This document shows, one piece after another, positions 36,348 to 43,882 of a DNA stretch of 64,000 nt; the first letter of the stretch is position 1, and every line of letters begins with the position of its first letter. The notes beneath the pieces are model-generated. The model was given only the letters and a program-made list of their open reading frames with translations, was not told the origin of the DNA and did not search any database. The stretch is from the IMG/VR virus record IMGVR_UViG_3300047174_000111, positions 1 to 64,000 of that record; one strand, 5' to 3'. The position numbers and the translations under genes are program-made. This DNA comes from a virus.

Positions 36348-36488
36348 CTGAAATCCAGATCGACCCATCCCGACTACCAGTCGCCCACGCAGATCCCGTG
36401 GCCCTGGAACCGCAAGCCCTGGAAGGCCGGAGAGGCGCGACACACCATTCGCGGCATCGTGACTCACGCCATCGTGCCGCAGCGCTGA
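36348..36488 (+). CDS. possible small protein (46 aa), non-standard start
   Basis: The frame ending at 36488 reads STHPDYQSPTQIPWPWNRKP, then WKAGEARHTIRGIVTHAIVP, which looks protein-like. After the preceding stop only CTG is available as a start. A terminator follows at 36497. Low certainty. Confidence 0.3.
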   Translation: MKSRSTHPDYQSPTQIPWPWNRKPWKAGEARHTIRGIVTHAIVPQR

Positions 36489-36496
36489 AACGCGAA

Positions 36497-36529
36497 AAGC
36501 CCCAGCGACCGCGAGGGGCGCTGGGGCTT
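36497..36529. terminator. bidirectional Rho-independent terminator
   Basis: AAGCCCCAGCG pairs with CGCTGGGGCTT. It lies between the short plus-strand ORF and the minus-strand glycine-zipper gene, nine bases after the latter's stop. Confidence 0.8.
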
Positions 36530-36537
36530 GTCGTGTG

Positions 36538-36927
36538 TCAGTCGGCGATCTGCCGGGTCGGGGATGCCGGGTTGTGGCAGCCGTAGGCCGCGTCGATGTC
36601 GGCCGGCGTCATCTCGGTGACGACGGCGCGCGGCTCGGTCGTGAGCCGAAGCGCACCGAGCCATTCGGCGGCATCGCACACGGCGGGGATCGCGACGCGG
36701 GCTGCGTAATAGACGCCCACCGCGAGCCCGGCGCCGAGCGCCAGGCCGCCGAGGACCGCGACCGCCGGGGTCACGGTGATGCCGGCGACGACCAGCGCAT
36801 CTGCGGCGAGGAATTCGCCCAGCGCGGAGCTGGCTACGAATCCACCGGCGGCAGCCGCACTGCTGCGCGTGAACTGCGAAACGCTTTCGATGGCGTTGTA
36901 CGGCAGATCGTTGAGCATGTTGGACAT
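36538..36927 (-). CDS. glycine-zipper membrane protein, paralogue A (129 aa)
   Basis: Hydrophobic and Gly/Ala-rich middle (VVAGITVTPAVAVLGGLALG, AGLAVGVYYAARVAIPAV) predicts one or two membrane helices with GxxxG spacing. The N-terminus SNMLNDLPYNAIESVSQFTR is polar. It matches paralogue B (37068-37457) in length and layout. Possibly an envelope or superinfection-exclusion protein. Confidence 0.65.
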   Translation of the reverse strand: MSNMLNDLPYNAIESVSQFTRSSAAAAGGFVASSALGEFLAADALVVAGITVTPAVAVLGGLALGAGLAVGVYYAARVAIPAVCDAAEWLGALRLTTEPRAVVTEMTPADIDAAYGCHNPASPTRQIAD

Positions 36928-37067
36928 GGGGTAACTCCTTGGTGATGAAAGTGATGTTGGTGCCGATTGATCAACGGTTCGGCGCCGTTCGGGGAGCGTG
37001 TTGCTCGTCAGGCCTGGGATTTCACCAAGCGACCGGCCGGCCCCTTTCGAGGCGCAGCAGGTTTCGA
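36928..37067 (-). promoter_or_regulatory. intergenic hammerhead-like element 21
   Basis: CGAAACC, first hairpin containing GCC(T)C-GAAA-GGGGC, GGTC, stem GCTTGG/CCAGGC with loop TGAAATC, CTGACGA, G. Exact heptamer, and about 90 bases from the start codon, so unlike the other copies the heptamer is not part of a Shine-Dalgarno. Confidence 0.65.
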
Positions 37068-37457
37068 TCAGGCCGCGACCAGGTCGCGCTCGGCGAGGTC
37101 CAGCGCCTCGCAGGAGGTTGGCCGGAATTCGTGGCGACGCGGTGTGGCTATGATCTTGATATCGTCAGGCGCTCTCTGCTCGACGGGCGCCGTGAGGACT
37201 TCGACGGCTTCAGGGTCCGATCCGCCGAACTGGCGGCAGACCCAGCCATAGGCATCGCTGACCGGGTCAGCAGCCTGTTCGACTCCGTACGCGATGCCAG
37301 CGCCCGCGAGGGCGACGGTACCGACGACGACCCCGCCGAGGATGAGGACGGGGGCCAGCTCGGTGACCAAAGCGGCCGCACCGAGCGCCGTGCTCGCTGC
37401 GGTTACCACGGAGAACGCGCCGAAGGCGAACTTGGCGGCATTTTCGGAAACGGACAT
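37068..37457 (-). CDS. glycine-zipper membrane protein, paralogue B (129 aa)
   Basis: FGAFSVVTAASTALGAAALV and PVLILGGVVVGTVALAGAGI predict membrane helices rich in small residues. The C-terminal tail is polar (EQRAPDDIKIIATPRRHEFR). A much longer ORF extends upstream but is not protein-like. The start has a GGGAG site within element 22. Confidence 0.65.
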   Translation of the reverse strand: MSVSENAAKFAFGAFSVVTAASTALGAAALVTELAPVLILGGVVVGTVALAGAGIAYGVEQAADPVSDAYGWVCRQFGGSDPEAVEVLTAPVEQRAPDDIKIIATPRRHEFRPTSCEALDLAERDLVAA

Positions 37458-37522
37458 TGGGGTGTCTCCCTTTTCAAGCATGCGTTGATGCATGCGACCG
37501 CGGAGTGATGCGGTTTCGGCAA
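37458..37522 (-). promoter_or_regulatory. intergenic hammerhead-like element 22
   Basis: GCC-GAAACC, hairpin CCGC/GCGG, TC, stem GCATGC/GCATGC with loop ATCAAC, TTGAAAA, GGGAG. No upstream gene is present here, so the element belongs to a 5' leader. Two deviations in the heptamer. Confidence 0.5.
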
Positions 37523-38249
37523 GGCGATTGCGCGGCCACCGGTCCCCGGTCGGAATTGCCGGCATGGTGGAGCCGATCCGACAGCTGGTAATTCCCCAGT
37601 GTGGTAGGCAAGTCATGGGACGCCGAGGCGCAATCGGTAGGCACTTCGTTGGGCCAGCTGCATGGGCGCTGTCGCCGCAGCTACATTTCGGCAAGGCTAG
37701 ACAAAGCGTAGGCACGTCGATCACACGGCCGCCGGTCCAGGGGCGGCATGAGCGGCTTTGGCGAGGCTCGCCGCAGGCTCTCATGAATTGTGGCCTCGAA
37801 GCGTCGCGGGACGCCGCGGTGTGATCGTGAGGCAATCCGGCGATTGACAGGCGCCGCGGACCTAAACATCCCGGTCGGGTATGGTTTGTCGGGCATCGAT
37901 CCGTCGATCGTATCACTAAGATAGTATCTCGTGTCACGTATTCAAGTGTTTTCGCAATGAAAACATCAATAAATACTTGGTTTTGTGTGGTTTTATTGTC
38001 CTGGACCTCTCCAGCGGCACGCCCCTGTCGCGGAACATCGGTTCGCGGTTGGGCCATGAGGCAATGGGGCGGGCGGGTGGAACGTCGCGCCGAGGCTCGC
38101 TGACAGCCCCTGTCGGGGTTCGCCCGGGCGCGTCCGTGGCAGGACACGGGTCGATCACGCGATGTGCGAACCGTGTGGTTGACGGTTGCATGAACACATC
38201 GCAATGTGCTTACAATACATGGGAGCGATTGAACCATTTTCAAGGCAGA
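37523..38249. other. long intergenic region with regulatory signals, no gene supported
   Basis: Both strands were read and no protein-like frame was found, although long low-quality ORFs cross it. It holds the A/T-rich stretch 37930-37985 with a GTTTTC/GAAAAC hairpin, several short inverted repeats, and at the right end a promoter-like arrangement around the palindrome at 38195. Probably a divergent control region for the glycine-zipper operon and the late operon. Confidence 0.5.
38195..38208. promoter_or_regulatory. palindrome CACAT-N4-ATGTG, site 5 of 7, at late promoter
   Basis: Perfect half-sites around CGCA. TACAAT (a -10-like hexamer) begins two bases after it at 38211 and TTGCAT lies at 38186, so the palindrome fills the spacer of a likely promoter for the gene at 38250. 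Confidence 0.7.
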
Positions 38250-39218
38250 ATGATGACCCACGTCAAGCCTGCGTCCGAACGGCTCGATCTCTTCGTCGAG
38301 TCCCGCAGCCATCGGCTCGGGGTCTCCGAACTAAGCGACGGGCGGTACTACGTCTCGCTGCTCAGCGACCACGAGAGCGCCGCCACGTCCAGTTTCACGC
38401 GGGAGGAACTCCTCAACTTCGCTTTGTCCCTGATGCGCGGGTTGCATGGGGTTTTTGCAGCGCTGATCCCGGCGCAGCCTGCCGCTGCGGGCCGAGTCGG
38501 CAGAAGCGACGGCGTCCAAGACGTGAGGGACGCATACCTCGCGCCTGCGGCGGAGCCGGTCGCGGCGCCGTCGCTGGATCCTGCGACGAAGGAAGGATCG
38601 GTCGGTCCCAGCTCGGGCCAGGCGGACCCGCTGACGGCGCTGGAGCTGCGCGTCAAGCTGCTGGAGGCCGGCAGGGACGAGATGGACCGGCAGGTGCACC
38701 GGATGAAGATGTTCGGCGACGAGCATCGCACCAAGCTGATCAGCGCGCTGGATCACCGCTGTCATTTGGTCGAAAAACAGCTTGGCGACAGCATCGACCA
38801 GCTCAAAGCGCGGGTCGTCGAGAACGAGGCCGCATTCGAGGGCCGCTTGAATGAACTTCGTTCACATTCGACCGATCTCTATGCACGCATGGGACTCATA
38901 GATCCAAACACCAACGTGCGGCTCAAGTTGCAAATCGACACTCTGGCGAAAGAATTCGGCGCCCGTATTGAAACGTTGCAGCAGCATCAACACTCGCTGA
39001 GGGAGGCGGTCAACATGCAGGCCGCGTACGATCCTCATGACGTGGATGAGAAGATCTCCGACGCCGACCGTCGGCTTACTAAGGTCATCCTGTTGCTGGA
39101 GAAACGTGTGGAGGCTCTTGAAGCGCCCCGGCGAAATCGGCCAATGACGCCGGCCGAGTATTTTGAGGCGCGGCGCGACGCGGCGGATGCCGTGATCAGC
39201 GCGAAGGCGCCACGCTGA
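38250..39218 (+). CDS. hypothetical coiled-coil protein (322 aa)
   Basis: Starts at one of two adjacent ATGs after AAGG. The N-terminal part (RLDLFVESRSHRLGVSELSD, REELLNFALSLMRGLHGVFA) is a small domain. After a Pro/Ala linker, residues about 130-300 form a long coiled coil (LTALELRVKLLEAGRDEMDR, EKISDADRRLTKVILLLEKR). First gene of the packaging and head operon, downstream of a palindrome-overlapped promoter. Function unknown. Confidence 0.65.
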   Translation: MMTHVKPASERLDLFVESRSHRLGVSELSDGRYYVSLLSDHESAATSSFTREELLNFALSLMRGLHGVFAALIPAQPAAAGRVGRSDGVQDVRDAYLAPAAEPVAAPSLDPATKEGSVGPSSGQADPLTALELRVKLLEAGRDEMDRQVHRMKMFGDEHRTKLISALDHRCHLVEKQLGDSIDQLKARVVENEAAFEGRLNELRSHSTDLYARMGLIDPNTNVRLKLQIDTLAKEFGARIETLQQHQHSLREAVNMQAAYDPHDVDEKISDADRRLTKVILLLEKRVEALEAPRRNRPMTPAEYFEARRDAADAVISAKAPR

Positions 39219-39550
39219 TGGACCAAGCCGAGCCGATCCCGCTCAAGGTGCCACGCGACGCCCAGATCGTGGCAAGGATGCTGCGCCAGCACTGCGCCCA
39301 CGGCGATAACATCAAGCTGCGCGCCGACCTCGCGATGTTCATCGCCGACCACATCGACTCGACCAGCCGCTGGATGCCGCGGCAAACCGTGATGTTATGG
39401 GTCGAGCTCATGCTTGTGCTGACGGCGCTGTTGGCACTCCTCGCTGTGGTCGGTGTCGGCAGCTGGATGGAGCTGCCCATCGTGTTGTGGCCGACCGTCG
39501 GTCCCTCGATCTTCCTCTACCGGACGCGCATCCGCCGCCTGCCTTGGTGA
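39218..39550 (+). CDS. small membrane protein (110 aa)
   Basis: Polar N-terminal half, then WVELMLVLTALLALLAVVGV and ELPIVLWPTVGPSIFL as two membrane segments, and a basic C-terminus. Start overlaps the previous stop. Function unknown. Confidence 0.65.
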   Translation: MDQAEPIPLKVPRDAQIVARMLRQHCAHGDNIKLRADLAMFIADHIDSTSRWMPRQTVMLWVELMLVLTALLALLAVVGVGSWMELPIVLWPTVGPSIFLYRTRIRRLPW

Positions 39551-39598
39551 CGGACGCGACGACACTGAATCATCGCTCGAAAATCCAAAGGAAATGAC

Positions 39599-39901
39599 AT
39601 GACCCCGACCTGGATCCTGTTGCTCGTGCTCTATGTGCAGCAACCCTCAACAGTCCGTATCCCAACCGACCCTATCAGCGGCGGCGCGGAATTCAGCATC
39701 CACGAAGGGACAGAAGGCCCCGCCCTCAATCTTAAAGCGACGCATTCGCCGATGCCGACCAAGATGACAGCCGTCGAGGCCGACAGCATCTGGAACCAGG
39801 CGACAGCTGTCCAGATCACTTTTCCGACGAAAGAAGGCTGCGACGCGGCGGCGAAAACCGCCGAAGCCCTCGGCAAAGGCGTCTGCCTCGAGATCAAATA
39901 G
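39599..39901 (+). CDS. secreted hypothetical protein (100 aa)
   Basis: Short hydrophobic N-terminus (TPTWILLLVLYVQQPST) resembling a signal peptide, followed by a soluble domain ending AAKTAEALGKGVCLEIK. An AAAGGAAA site precedes it. Function unknown. Confidence 0.65.
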   Translation: MTPTWILLLVLYVQQPSTVRIPTDPISGGAEFSIHEGTEGPALNLKATHSPMPTKMTAVEADSIWNQATAVQITFPTKEGCDAAAKTAEALGKGVCLEIK

Positions 39902-39908
39902 GGCAGGG

Positions 39909-40040
39909 ATGTCGACCGCCGACGCGGCGCCGCAAGGAGCGATGGCGATCCTGCTCTATGCGGCGCTGTTCCTCGTGCTGCGTGCGATCTCCGCCCGCCG
40001 CCGCAACCGCGCCGTCACAGCTCGCGCGACCACCAGATGA
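39909..40040 (+). CDS. small membrane protein (43 aa)
   Basis: ATG after AGGG seven bases downstream of the previous stop. GAMAILLYAALFLVLRAISA is a single membrane helix, with a basic tail (RRRNRAVTARATTR). Function unknown. Confidence 0.55.
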   Translation: MSTADAAPQGAMAILLYAALFLVLRAISARRRNRAVTARATTR

Positions 40041-40076
40041 TAGCGCCCACCGCATGTCAAAAACTGGTCACCGACC

Positions 40077-40430
40077 ATGAGCGCCATGCTTCTACCCAAA
40101 CCGACGCGTCACCGGTCTGAGGCGCATCGCAGCTACGTGGCTTCCCTTCCGTGCTGCGTCTGCACCATAACGCCACAAGCGTCGGTGCCCGGTGAAGCGC
40201 TGAGCCAATGCGCGCACCTGGCGTTCGCCCAACCGCGCGCCCGCGGCCTGCGCGTCTCTGATGCATTCACAGTACCGATGTGCCCAAGCCACCATGCCGC
40301 TTTCGACGGATCGGGCAGCCAGCACTCCTGGTGGCGCGCGAGGGGGATCGACCCATTCGCCATCGCTGACCGCCTGTGGCGCGCCAGCATCGAGGCCGGC
40401 CGGGTCAAGGCCGAACGAGCCGCCGCATGA
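40077..40430 (+). CDS. HNH-type nuclease (DUF968/Ref-like)
   Basis: The 117-residue protein has YVASLPCCVC, CAHLAFAQ, then TVPMCPSHHAAFDG and WWRARGIDPFAIADRLW, a zinc-binding HNH layout like phage Ref/DUF968 proteins (CxxC ... AH ... PLCxxHH). Located next to the terminase genes, where HNH proteins often assist DNA packaging. Confidence 0.75.
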   Translation: MSAMLLPKPTRHRSEAHRSYVASLPCCVCTITPQASVPGEALSQCAHLAFAQPRARGLRVSDAFTVPMCPSHHAAFDGSGSQHSWWRARGIDPFAIADRLWRASIEAGRVKAERAAA

Positions 40431-41425
40431 TCCCAACGCCGCCGCCCAAGAAGCCCCGCCTCGCGCGCCGCGCTTCGCCTGCGCCGCCGCCCGCGACCGC
40501 CAAGCCGACGAAGGCAACGCGCGTCGCCGCGCCGGCCGAGGCGAAGGTCCATGAGGGCGAGATCATCCCGCCCGACCAGAACGAGCAGCGCCTCGGGATC
40601 GACTGGAACGTCGTGCGGCAGGATTACGAGCGCACCTCGATCTCGATCCGCGAACTGGCGGCCCGGCACGGCCTGAAATCCGACAACAGCATCCGCCGCC
40701 GGATCGTGGCCGAGGGCTGGCGCCGTGACATCGAGGAGATAACCGCAGAGCTGGTTTCGGCCGGTGTGGCGCTCCCGAGCCACGTCACCGCGCACAATGC
40801 GGCCCGCGGCGCGCACAAGCATGCGCACCAAAATTCGCGTCGCAAATCAGGCGCTTCCGCGGCGCGCACCGCTGATGATGCACCGCGCACGTCGGCGCGC
40901 ACATCGCAATCGGATCGCACCGAGCGCCCGGCGCGGGGCGATCGAGTGCGCAGCACTGCCGACGAGGACGACCGCGGACTTCGGACCGCAAAGGGTCTGG
41001 CCGACATTCACCAGCGCTCGATCCGAAACCAGCTCGACGCCGCCGAGACGGCCCGGAACGCCGCGGTTCACATCCTGGATGGGATCGCCCGCTGCCTCAC
41101 AGCGCCGGCCGGCAGCCAGGAGCTAGGCGAGGCGCGCGGTCGGCTGATGATGCTCTCGCCGGACAAGGACACGATGAGCACTCTGTCGGTCTCCGCCATC
41201 AAGCTGCTGGAGGGCGCGGTGATCATCGAGCGCCGGGCGCTTGGCATGGACCGATCGCTTGGCCCGGGCGCGAACAACCCGCTCGGCACGGCGCAGGGCC
41301 AAGCCATCACTGAGGTCATGAAGCGCCTGCCCGCCGACATGCTGCTCAGGCTGCGCGGCGTGGCGCAGGACATCTCGCGCTTGCCAGCGCAGCCTGAGCA
41401 TCCAGCGACACCGGAGGACGCATGA
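40427..41425 (+). CDS. terminase small subunit
   Basis: 332 residues, start overlapping the previous stop (ATGA). After a Pro/Ala-rich N-terminus the DNA-binding part reads WNVVRQDYERTSISIRELAA and SDNSIRRRIVAEGWRRDIEE, a helix-turn-helix usual in small terminases. The C-terminal half (RNQLDAAETARNAAVHILDG, LSVSAIKLLEGAVIIERRAL) is helical. It lies four genes before the large terminase. It should recognise packaging sites. Confidence 0.75.
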   Translation: MIPTPPPKKPRLARRASPAPPPATAKPTKATRVAAPAEAKVHEGEIIPPDQNEQRLGIDWNVVRQDYERTSISIRELAARHGLKSDNSIRRRIVAEGWRRDIEEITAELVSAGVALPSHVTAHNAARGAHKHAHQNSRRKSGASAARTADDAPRTSARTSQSDRTERPARGDRVRSTADEDDRGLRTAKGLADIHQRSIRNQLDAAETARNAAVHILDGIARCLTAPAGSQELGEARGRLMMLSPDKDTMSTLSVSAIKLLEGAVIIERRALGMDRSLGPGANNPLGTAQGQAITEVMKRLPADMLLRLRGVAQDISRLPAQPEHPATPEDA

Positions 41426-41453
41426 TGCGTAGGAACACGCGGGAACCGCGCAC

Positions 41454-41702
41454 GTGAGCGCGCTGGGCGACGAGCTGCGGGAGCACCGCAAGCGTCTCGG
41501 GATCAGCCAGCGGGTCGCGGCGCAGCTGCTTGGCGTGGCGCCGCAGACGATCTGCTACGCCGAGACGGGCAAGCGCGAGCCGTACGCGCTGAACGCGCTG
41601 GTCGGCTATCTGCGGCTGCTCACCCAAGCACCGCCGCGTATCAGGGATGTCGAGATGGGCCGCGTCGTGCCGGCCGCAGACGATTGGGAGGCAACATCGT
41701 GA
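41454..41702 (+). CDS. XRE-family HTH protein (82 aa)
   Basis: GTG start. GDELREHRKRLGISQRVAAQ followed by LLGVAPQTICYAETGKREPY is a standard HTH_3 domain. A possible 11-codon ORF (41422-41457) lies between it and the small terminase. It may regulate the late operon. Confidence 0.8.
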   Translation: MSALGDELREHRKRLGISQRVAAQLLGVAPQTICYAETGKREPYALNALVGYLRLLTQAPPRIRDVEMGRVVPAADDWEATS

Positions 41703-41905
41703 TCCCTACCACTGACAAGGACCTGGAATTGGTCTTCAACGTCATCGCGACGGCGTGCCCGGTCGGACAGCATTTCTGCACGTCCACGCGGGCCGCATAT
41801 CTCGGGTGCGGCTGCCTACGCACGGCCGAACGTGTTCTGAAAGCGCAGCAGGCCGCACGCGAGCAAGCCGCGGCTCTGCGCCGCCTCGTGGAGATCGGCG
41901 CATGA
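41699..41905 (+). CDS. hypothetical protein (68 aa)
   Basis: GTG start overlapping the previous TGA. Four cysteines (ATACPVGQHFC, LGCGCLR) and a helical tail (AQQAAREQAAALRRLVEIGA). Function unknown. Confidence 0.6.
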   Translation: MIPTTDKDLELVFNVIATACPVGQHFCTSTRAAYLGCGCLRTAERVLKAQQAAREQAAALRRLVEIGA

Positions 41906-42063
41906 GCCCGATCAACATCGTCCTGCTGGCTGGCGTGGTCTACCTGCTGTTCGTCGTCGGAATGGTGGACTGGTGCGAGTCCGCGCATCGGCGCCGCGAG
42001 CGCGTCACGTATCAGCGCAGCCGTGTCGTGGCCATGCTGCAGGACCTGCTGGCGGGCGACTGA
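41902..42063 (+). CDS. small membrane protein (53 aa)
   Basis: SPINIVLLAGVVYLLFVVGM is one membrane helix followed by a basic cytoplasmic tail. ATG overlaps the previous stop; the large terminase follows directly. Function unknown. Confidence 0.6.
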   Translation: MSPINIVLLAGVVYLLFVVGMVDWCESAHRRRERVTYQRSRVVAMLQDLLAGD

Positions 42064-42064
42064 C

Positions 42065-43717
42065 GTGTCCGACGACGGCTTTGCCGATCAGGACCTCATG
42101 TCGTGGATGGCCAACGCGCCGCTGACGGCGATGGCCGAGATCGACCGCGAGTTGGTCGAGCGCGGTGGACTGCGCAGCTTCATCGAGCTGGGCTGGGGCA
42201 CTGTCGAAGGCGAAAGCACCTACCGGCCGAACTGGCACATCGACGCGATATGCGAGCACTTCGAGGCCGTCAGTCGAGGCGAAATCCGGCGCCTGATGGT
42301 TCTCATCCCGCCGCGCCACATGAAGTCCCTGTCTGCCGCAGTTTTCTGGCCCGCCTACGACTGGATCGCCAATCCTCAGCGACGCTGGGTCTTCGCTTCC
42401 TACGCATTCGATTTGTCGAGGCGCGACAGCGTGAAATGCCGTCGCGTCATTCAGAGCCAATGGTATCGCGATCGGTGGGGCGATCGGTTCAAACTGGCAC
42501 ACGATCAGAACCGCCAGGACCGCTTCGACAACGATAAAGGTGGCTACCGCCTCTCCATCAGCGTCGACGGAAAGGTGACCGGCGAAGGTGGAAATATTAT
42601 CGTAATAGACGACGCACTCAATGCCAAGGACGCAAACAGCGAAGCGGCTCGAATGAACGTTCAGCGCTGGTGGGACGAGTCCATGCCGACGCGCCTGAAT
42701 GATCCTATCACAGGCGCATTTGTAATCGTACAGCAGCGCCTTCATGCGAATGATCTCGTCGGTCATATACGTAAGAAGAACGACCCTCGCTGGGTCAGCC
42801 TTTGCCTTCCGGCCGAATATGAGCCGGATCATCCACAGCGCTGGTTCCGAGACCCGCGCAAGGAAGCCGGCGAGCTGCTTTGGCCGTCGCGAGTGCCACG
42901 CCAAGAAATCGACGAACTCAAAGCGTCGCTAGGAGAATACGCCTCAGCGGGTCAGCTTCAGCAAAGGCCTGTGCCGCGTGAGGGCGGACTGTTCAAACGA
43001 CACTGGTTCCACGTCGAAGCGTTCGCCCCGCCCGACTGCACATGGTCCAGCGCATGGGACTTTGCCGCTACAGCGGCCAAGGTCACCAAGCCTGACCCAG
43101 ACTGGACATCGAACGCGCTGGTCGGCAAGTCTCGGACCACGAACAAGTTCTACGTCAAGCGGATCAGACGCTTCCGCGAAGACCCGGGCGAGGTGCGCCG
43201 CCGCGTTCTGGCCACGGCGCAGGAAGACGGCCGGCAGGTCAAGGTGACGATCCCGCAGGACCCCGGCCAGGCCGGCAAGGATCAGGCGATCCAGTACGTC
43301 GGGCTGTTGGCCGGGTTCGAGGTGCTCGCCGAGGCGCAGACCGGCGACAAGATGTCGCGCGCCATGGGGTTCGCCGCCCAGGCCTCGGTCGGCAACGTGA
43401 TCCTGATCGACGACGCGCATCTGCCGCCCGAGCAGAAATGGCATGCCGACTTCCTGGCCGAGATCACGTCCTTCCCGACCGGCGCGCATGACGACCAGGT
43501 CGATAGCGTGGCATCCGCCTACAACCGCCTCACCGACAGCACGTCGGGCATCATCGACTTCTACCGCGACCAGGTCGAGCAAGCAGCGGCCAAAAAGCCC
43601 GCGCCCGGCGCGCCGGCCCCGCCGCAGCCGCCGGTGCGTGTCGTGGAGGAGACAACGACCGATCTGGCACAGGCGCTGCGCGTCCTGCAGAAGAAAATGC
43701 AGAACCCCGGCACCTGA
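42065..43717 (+). CDS. terL: terminase large subunit
   Basis: 550 residues from a GTG. The ATPase has LMVLIPPRHMKSLSAAVFWP at the Walker A position (Met where most have Gly) and NIIVIDDAL as Walker B with a following acidic residue region. The nuclease domain has WSSAWDFAATA and GAHDDQVDSVASA with the metal-binding Asp residues. The sequence type resembles large terminases of lambdoid-unrelated siphoviruses. It drives DNA into the procapsid and cuts the concatemer. The tail is Pro-rich. Confidence 0.93.
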   Translation: MSDDGFADQDLMSWMANAPLTAMAEIDRELVERGGLRSFIELGWGTVEGESTYRPNWHIDAICEHFEAVSRGEIRRLMVLIPPRHMKSLSAAVFWPAYDWIANPQRRWVFASYAFDLSRRDSVKCRRVIQSQWYRDRWGDRFKLAHDQNRQDRFDNDKGGYRLSISVDGKVTGEGGNIIVIDDALNAKDANSEAARMNVQRWWDESMPTRLNDPITGAFVIVQQRLHANDLVGHIRKKNDPRWVSLCLPAEYEPDHPQRWFRDPRKEAGELLWPSRVPRQEIDELKASLGEYASAGQLQQRPVPREGGLFKRHWFHVEAFAPPDCTWSSAWDFAATAAKVTKPDPDWTSNALVGKSRTTNKFYVKRIRRFREDPGEVRRRVLATAQEDGRQVKVTIPQDPGQAGKDQAIQYVGLLAGFEVLAEAQTGDKMSRAMGFAAQASVGNVILIDDAHLPPEQKWHADFLAEITSFPTGAHDDQVDSVASAYNRLTDSTSGIIDFYRDQVEQAAAKKPAPGAPAPPQPPVRVVEETTTDLAQALRVLQKKMQNPGT

Positions 43718-43798
43718 CATTCACGCCTGAACCACAAGAATATAGCTCTGGTTTAAGTCTCTGATTTTGCTGTGTATTGGGACCGAATTGCCTTGCGG

Positions 43799-43812
43799 CA
43801 CACCAGGATGTG
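43799..43812. promoter_or_regulatory. palindrome CACAC-N4-ATGTG, site 6 of 7
   Basis: One mismatch in the first half-site. Lies in the 165-base gap between terL and the GcrA-like gene, 71 bp before the latter's start, so it may control a promoter inside the head operon. Confidence 0.55.
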
Positions 43813-43882
43813 ACGGTAATGGACCGAAGCATGGGTGCGGCCATGCCCGGCGCGACCCATCGATCAGCCAAGGGGGCATCGC

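Noticed and set aside
37068-38312. A 414-codon minus-strand gene spanning the glycine-zipper protein and the region upstream
   Set aside because: Only the last 129 codons look like protein; the upstream part is Arg/Pro/Ser-rich, crosses a hammerhead-like element and the regulatory region, and lacks a ribosome site.
42065-43717. Intein in the large terminase
   Set aside because: The terminase reads through continuously with normal spacing between Walker and nuclease motifs; no splice blocks are seen.
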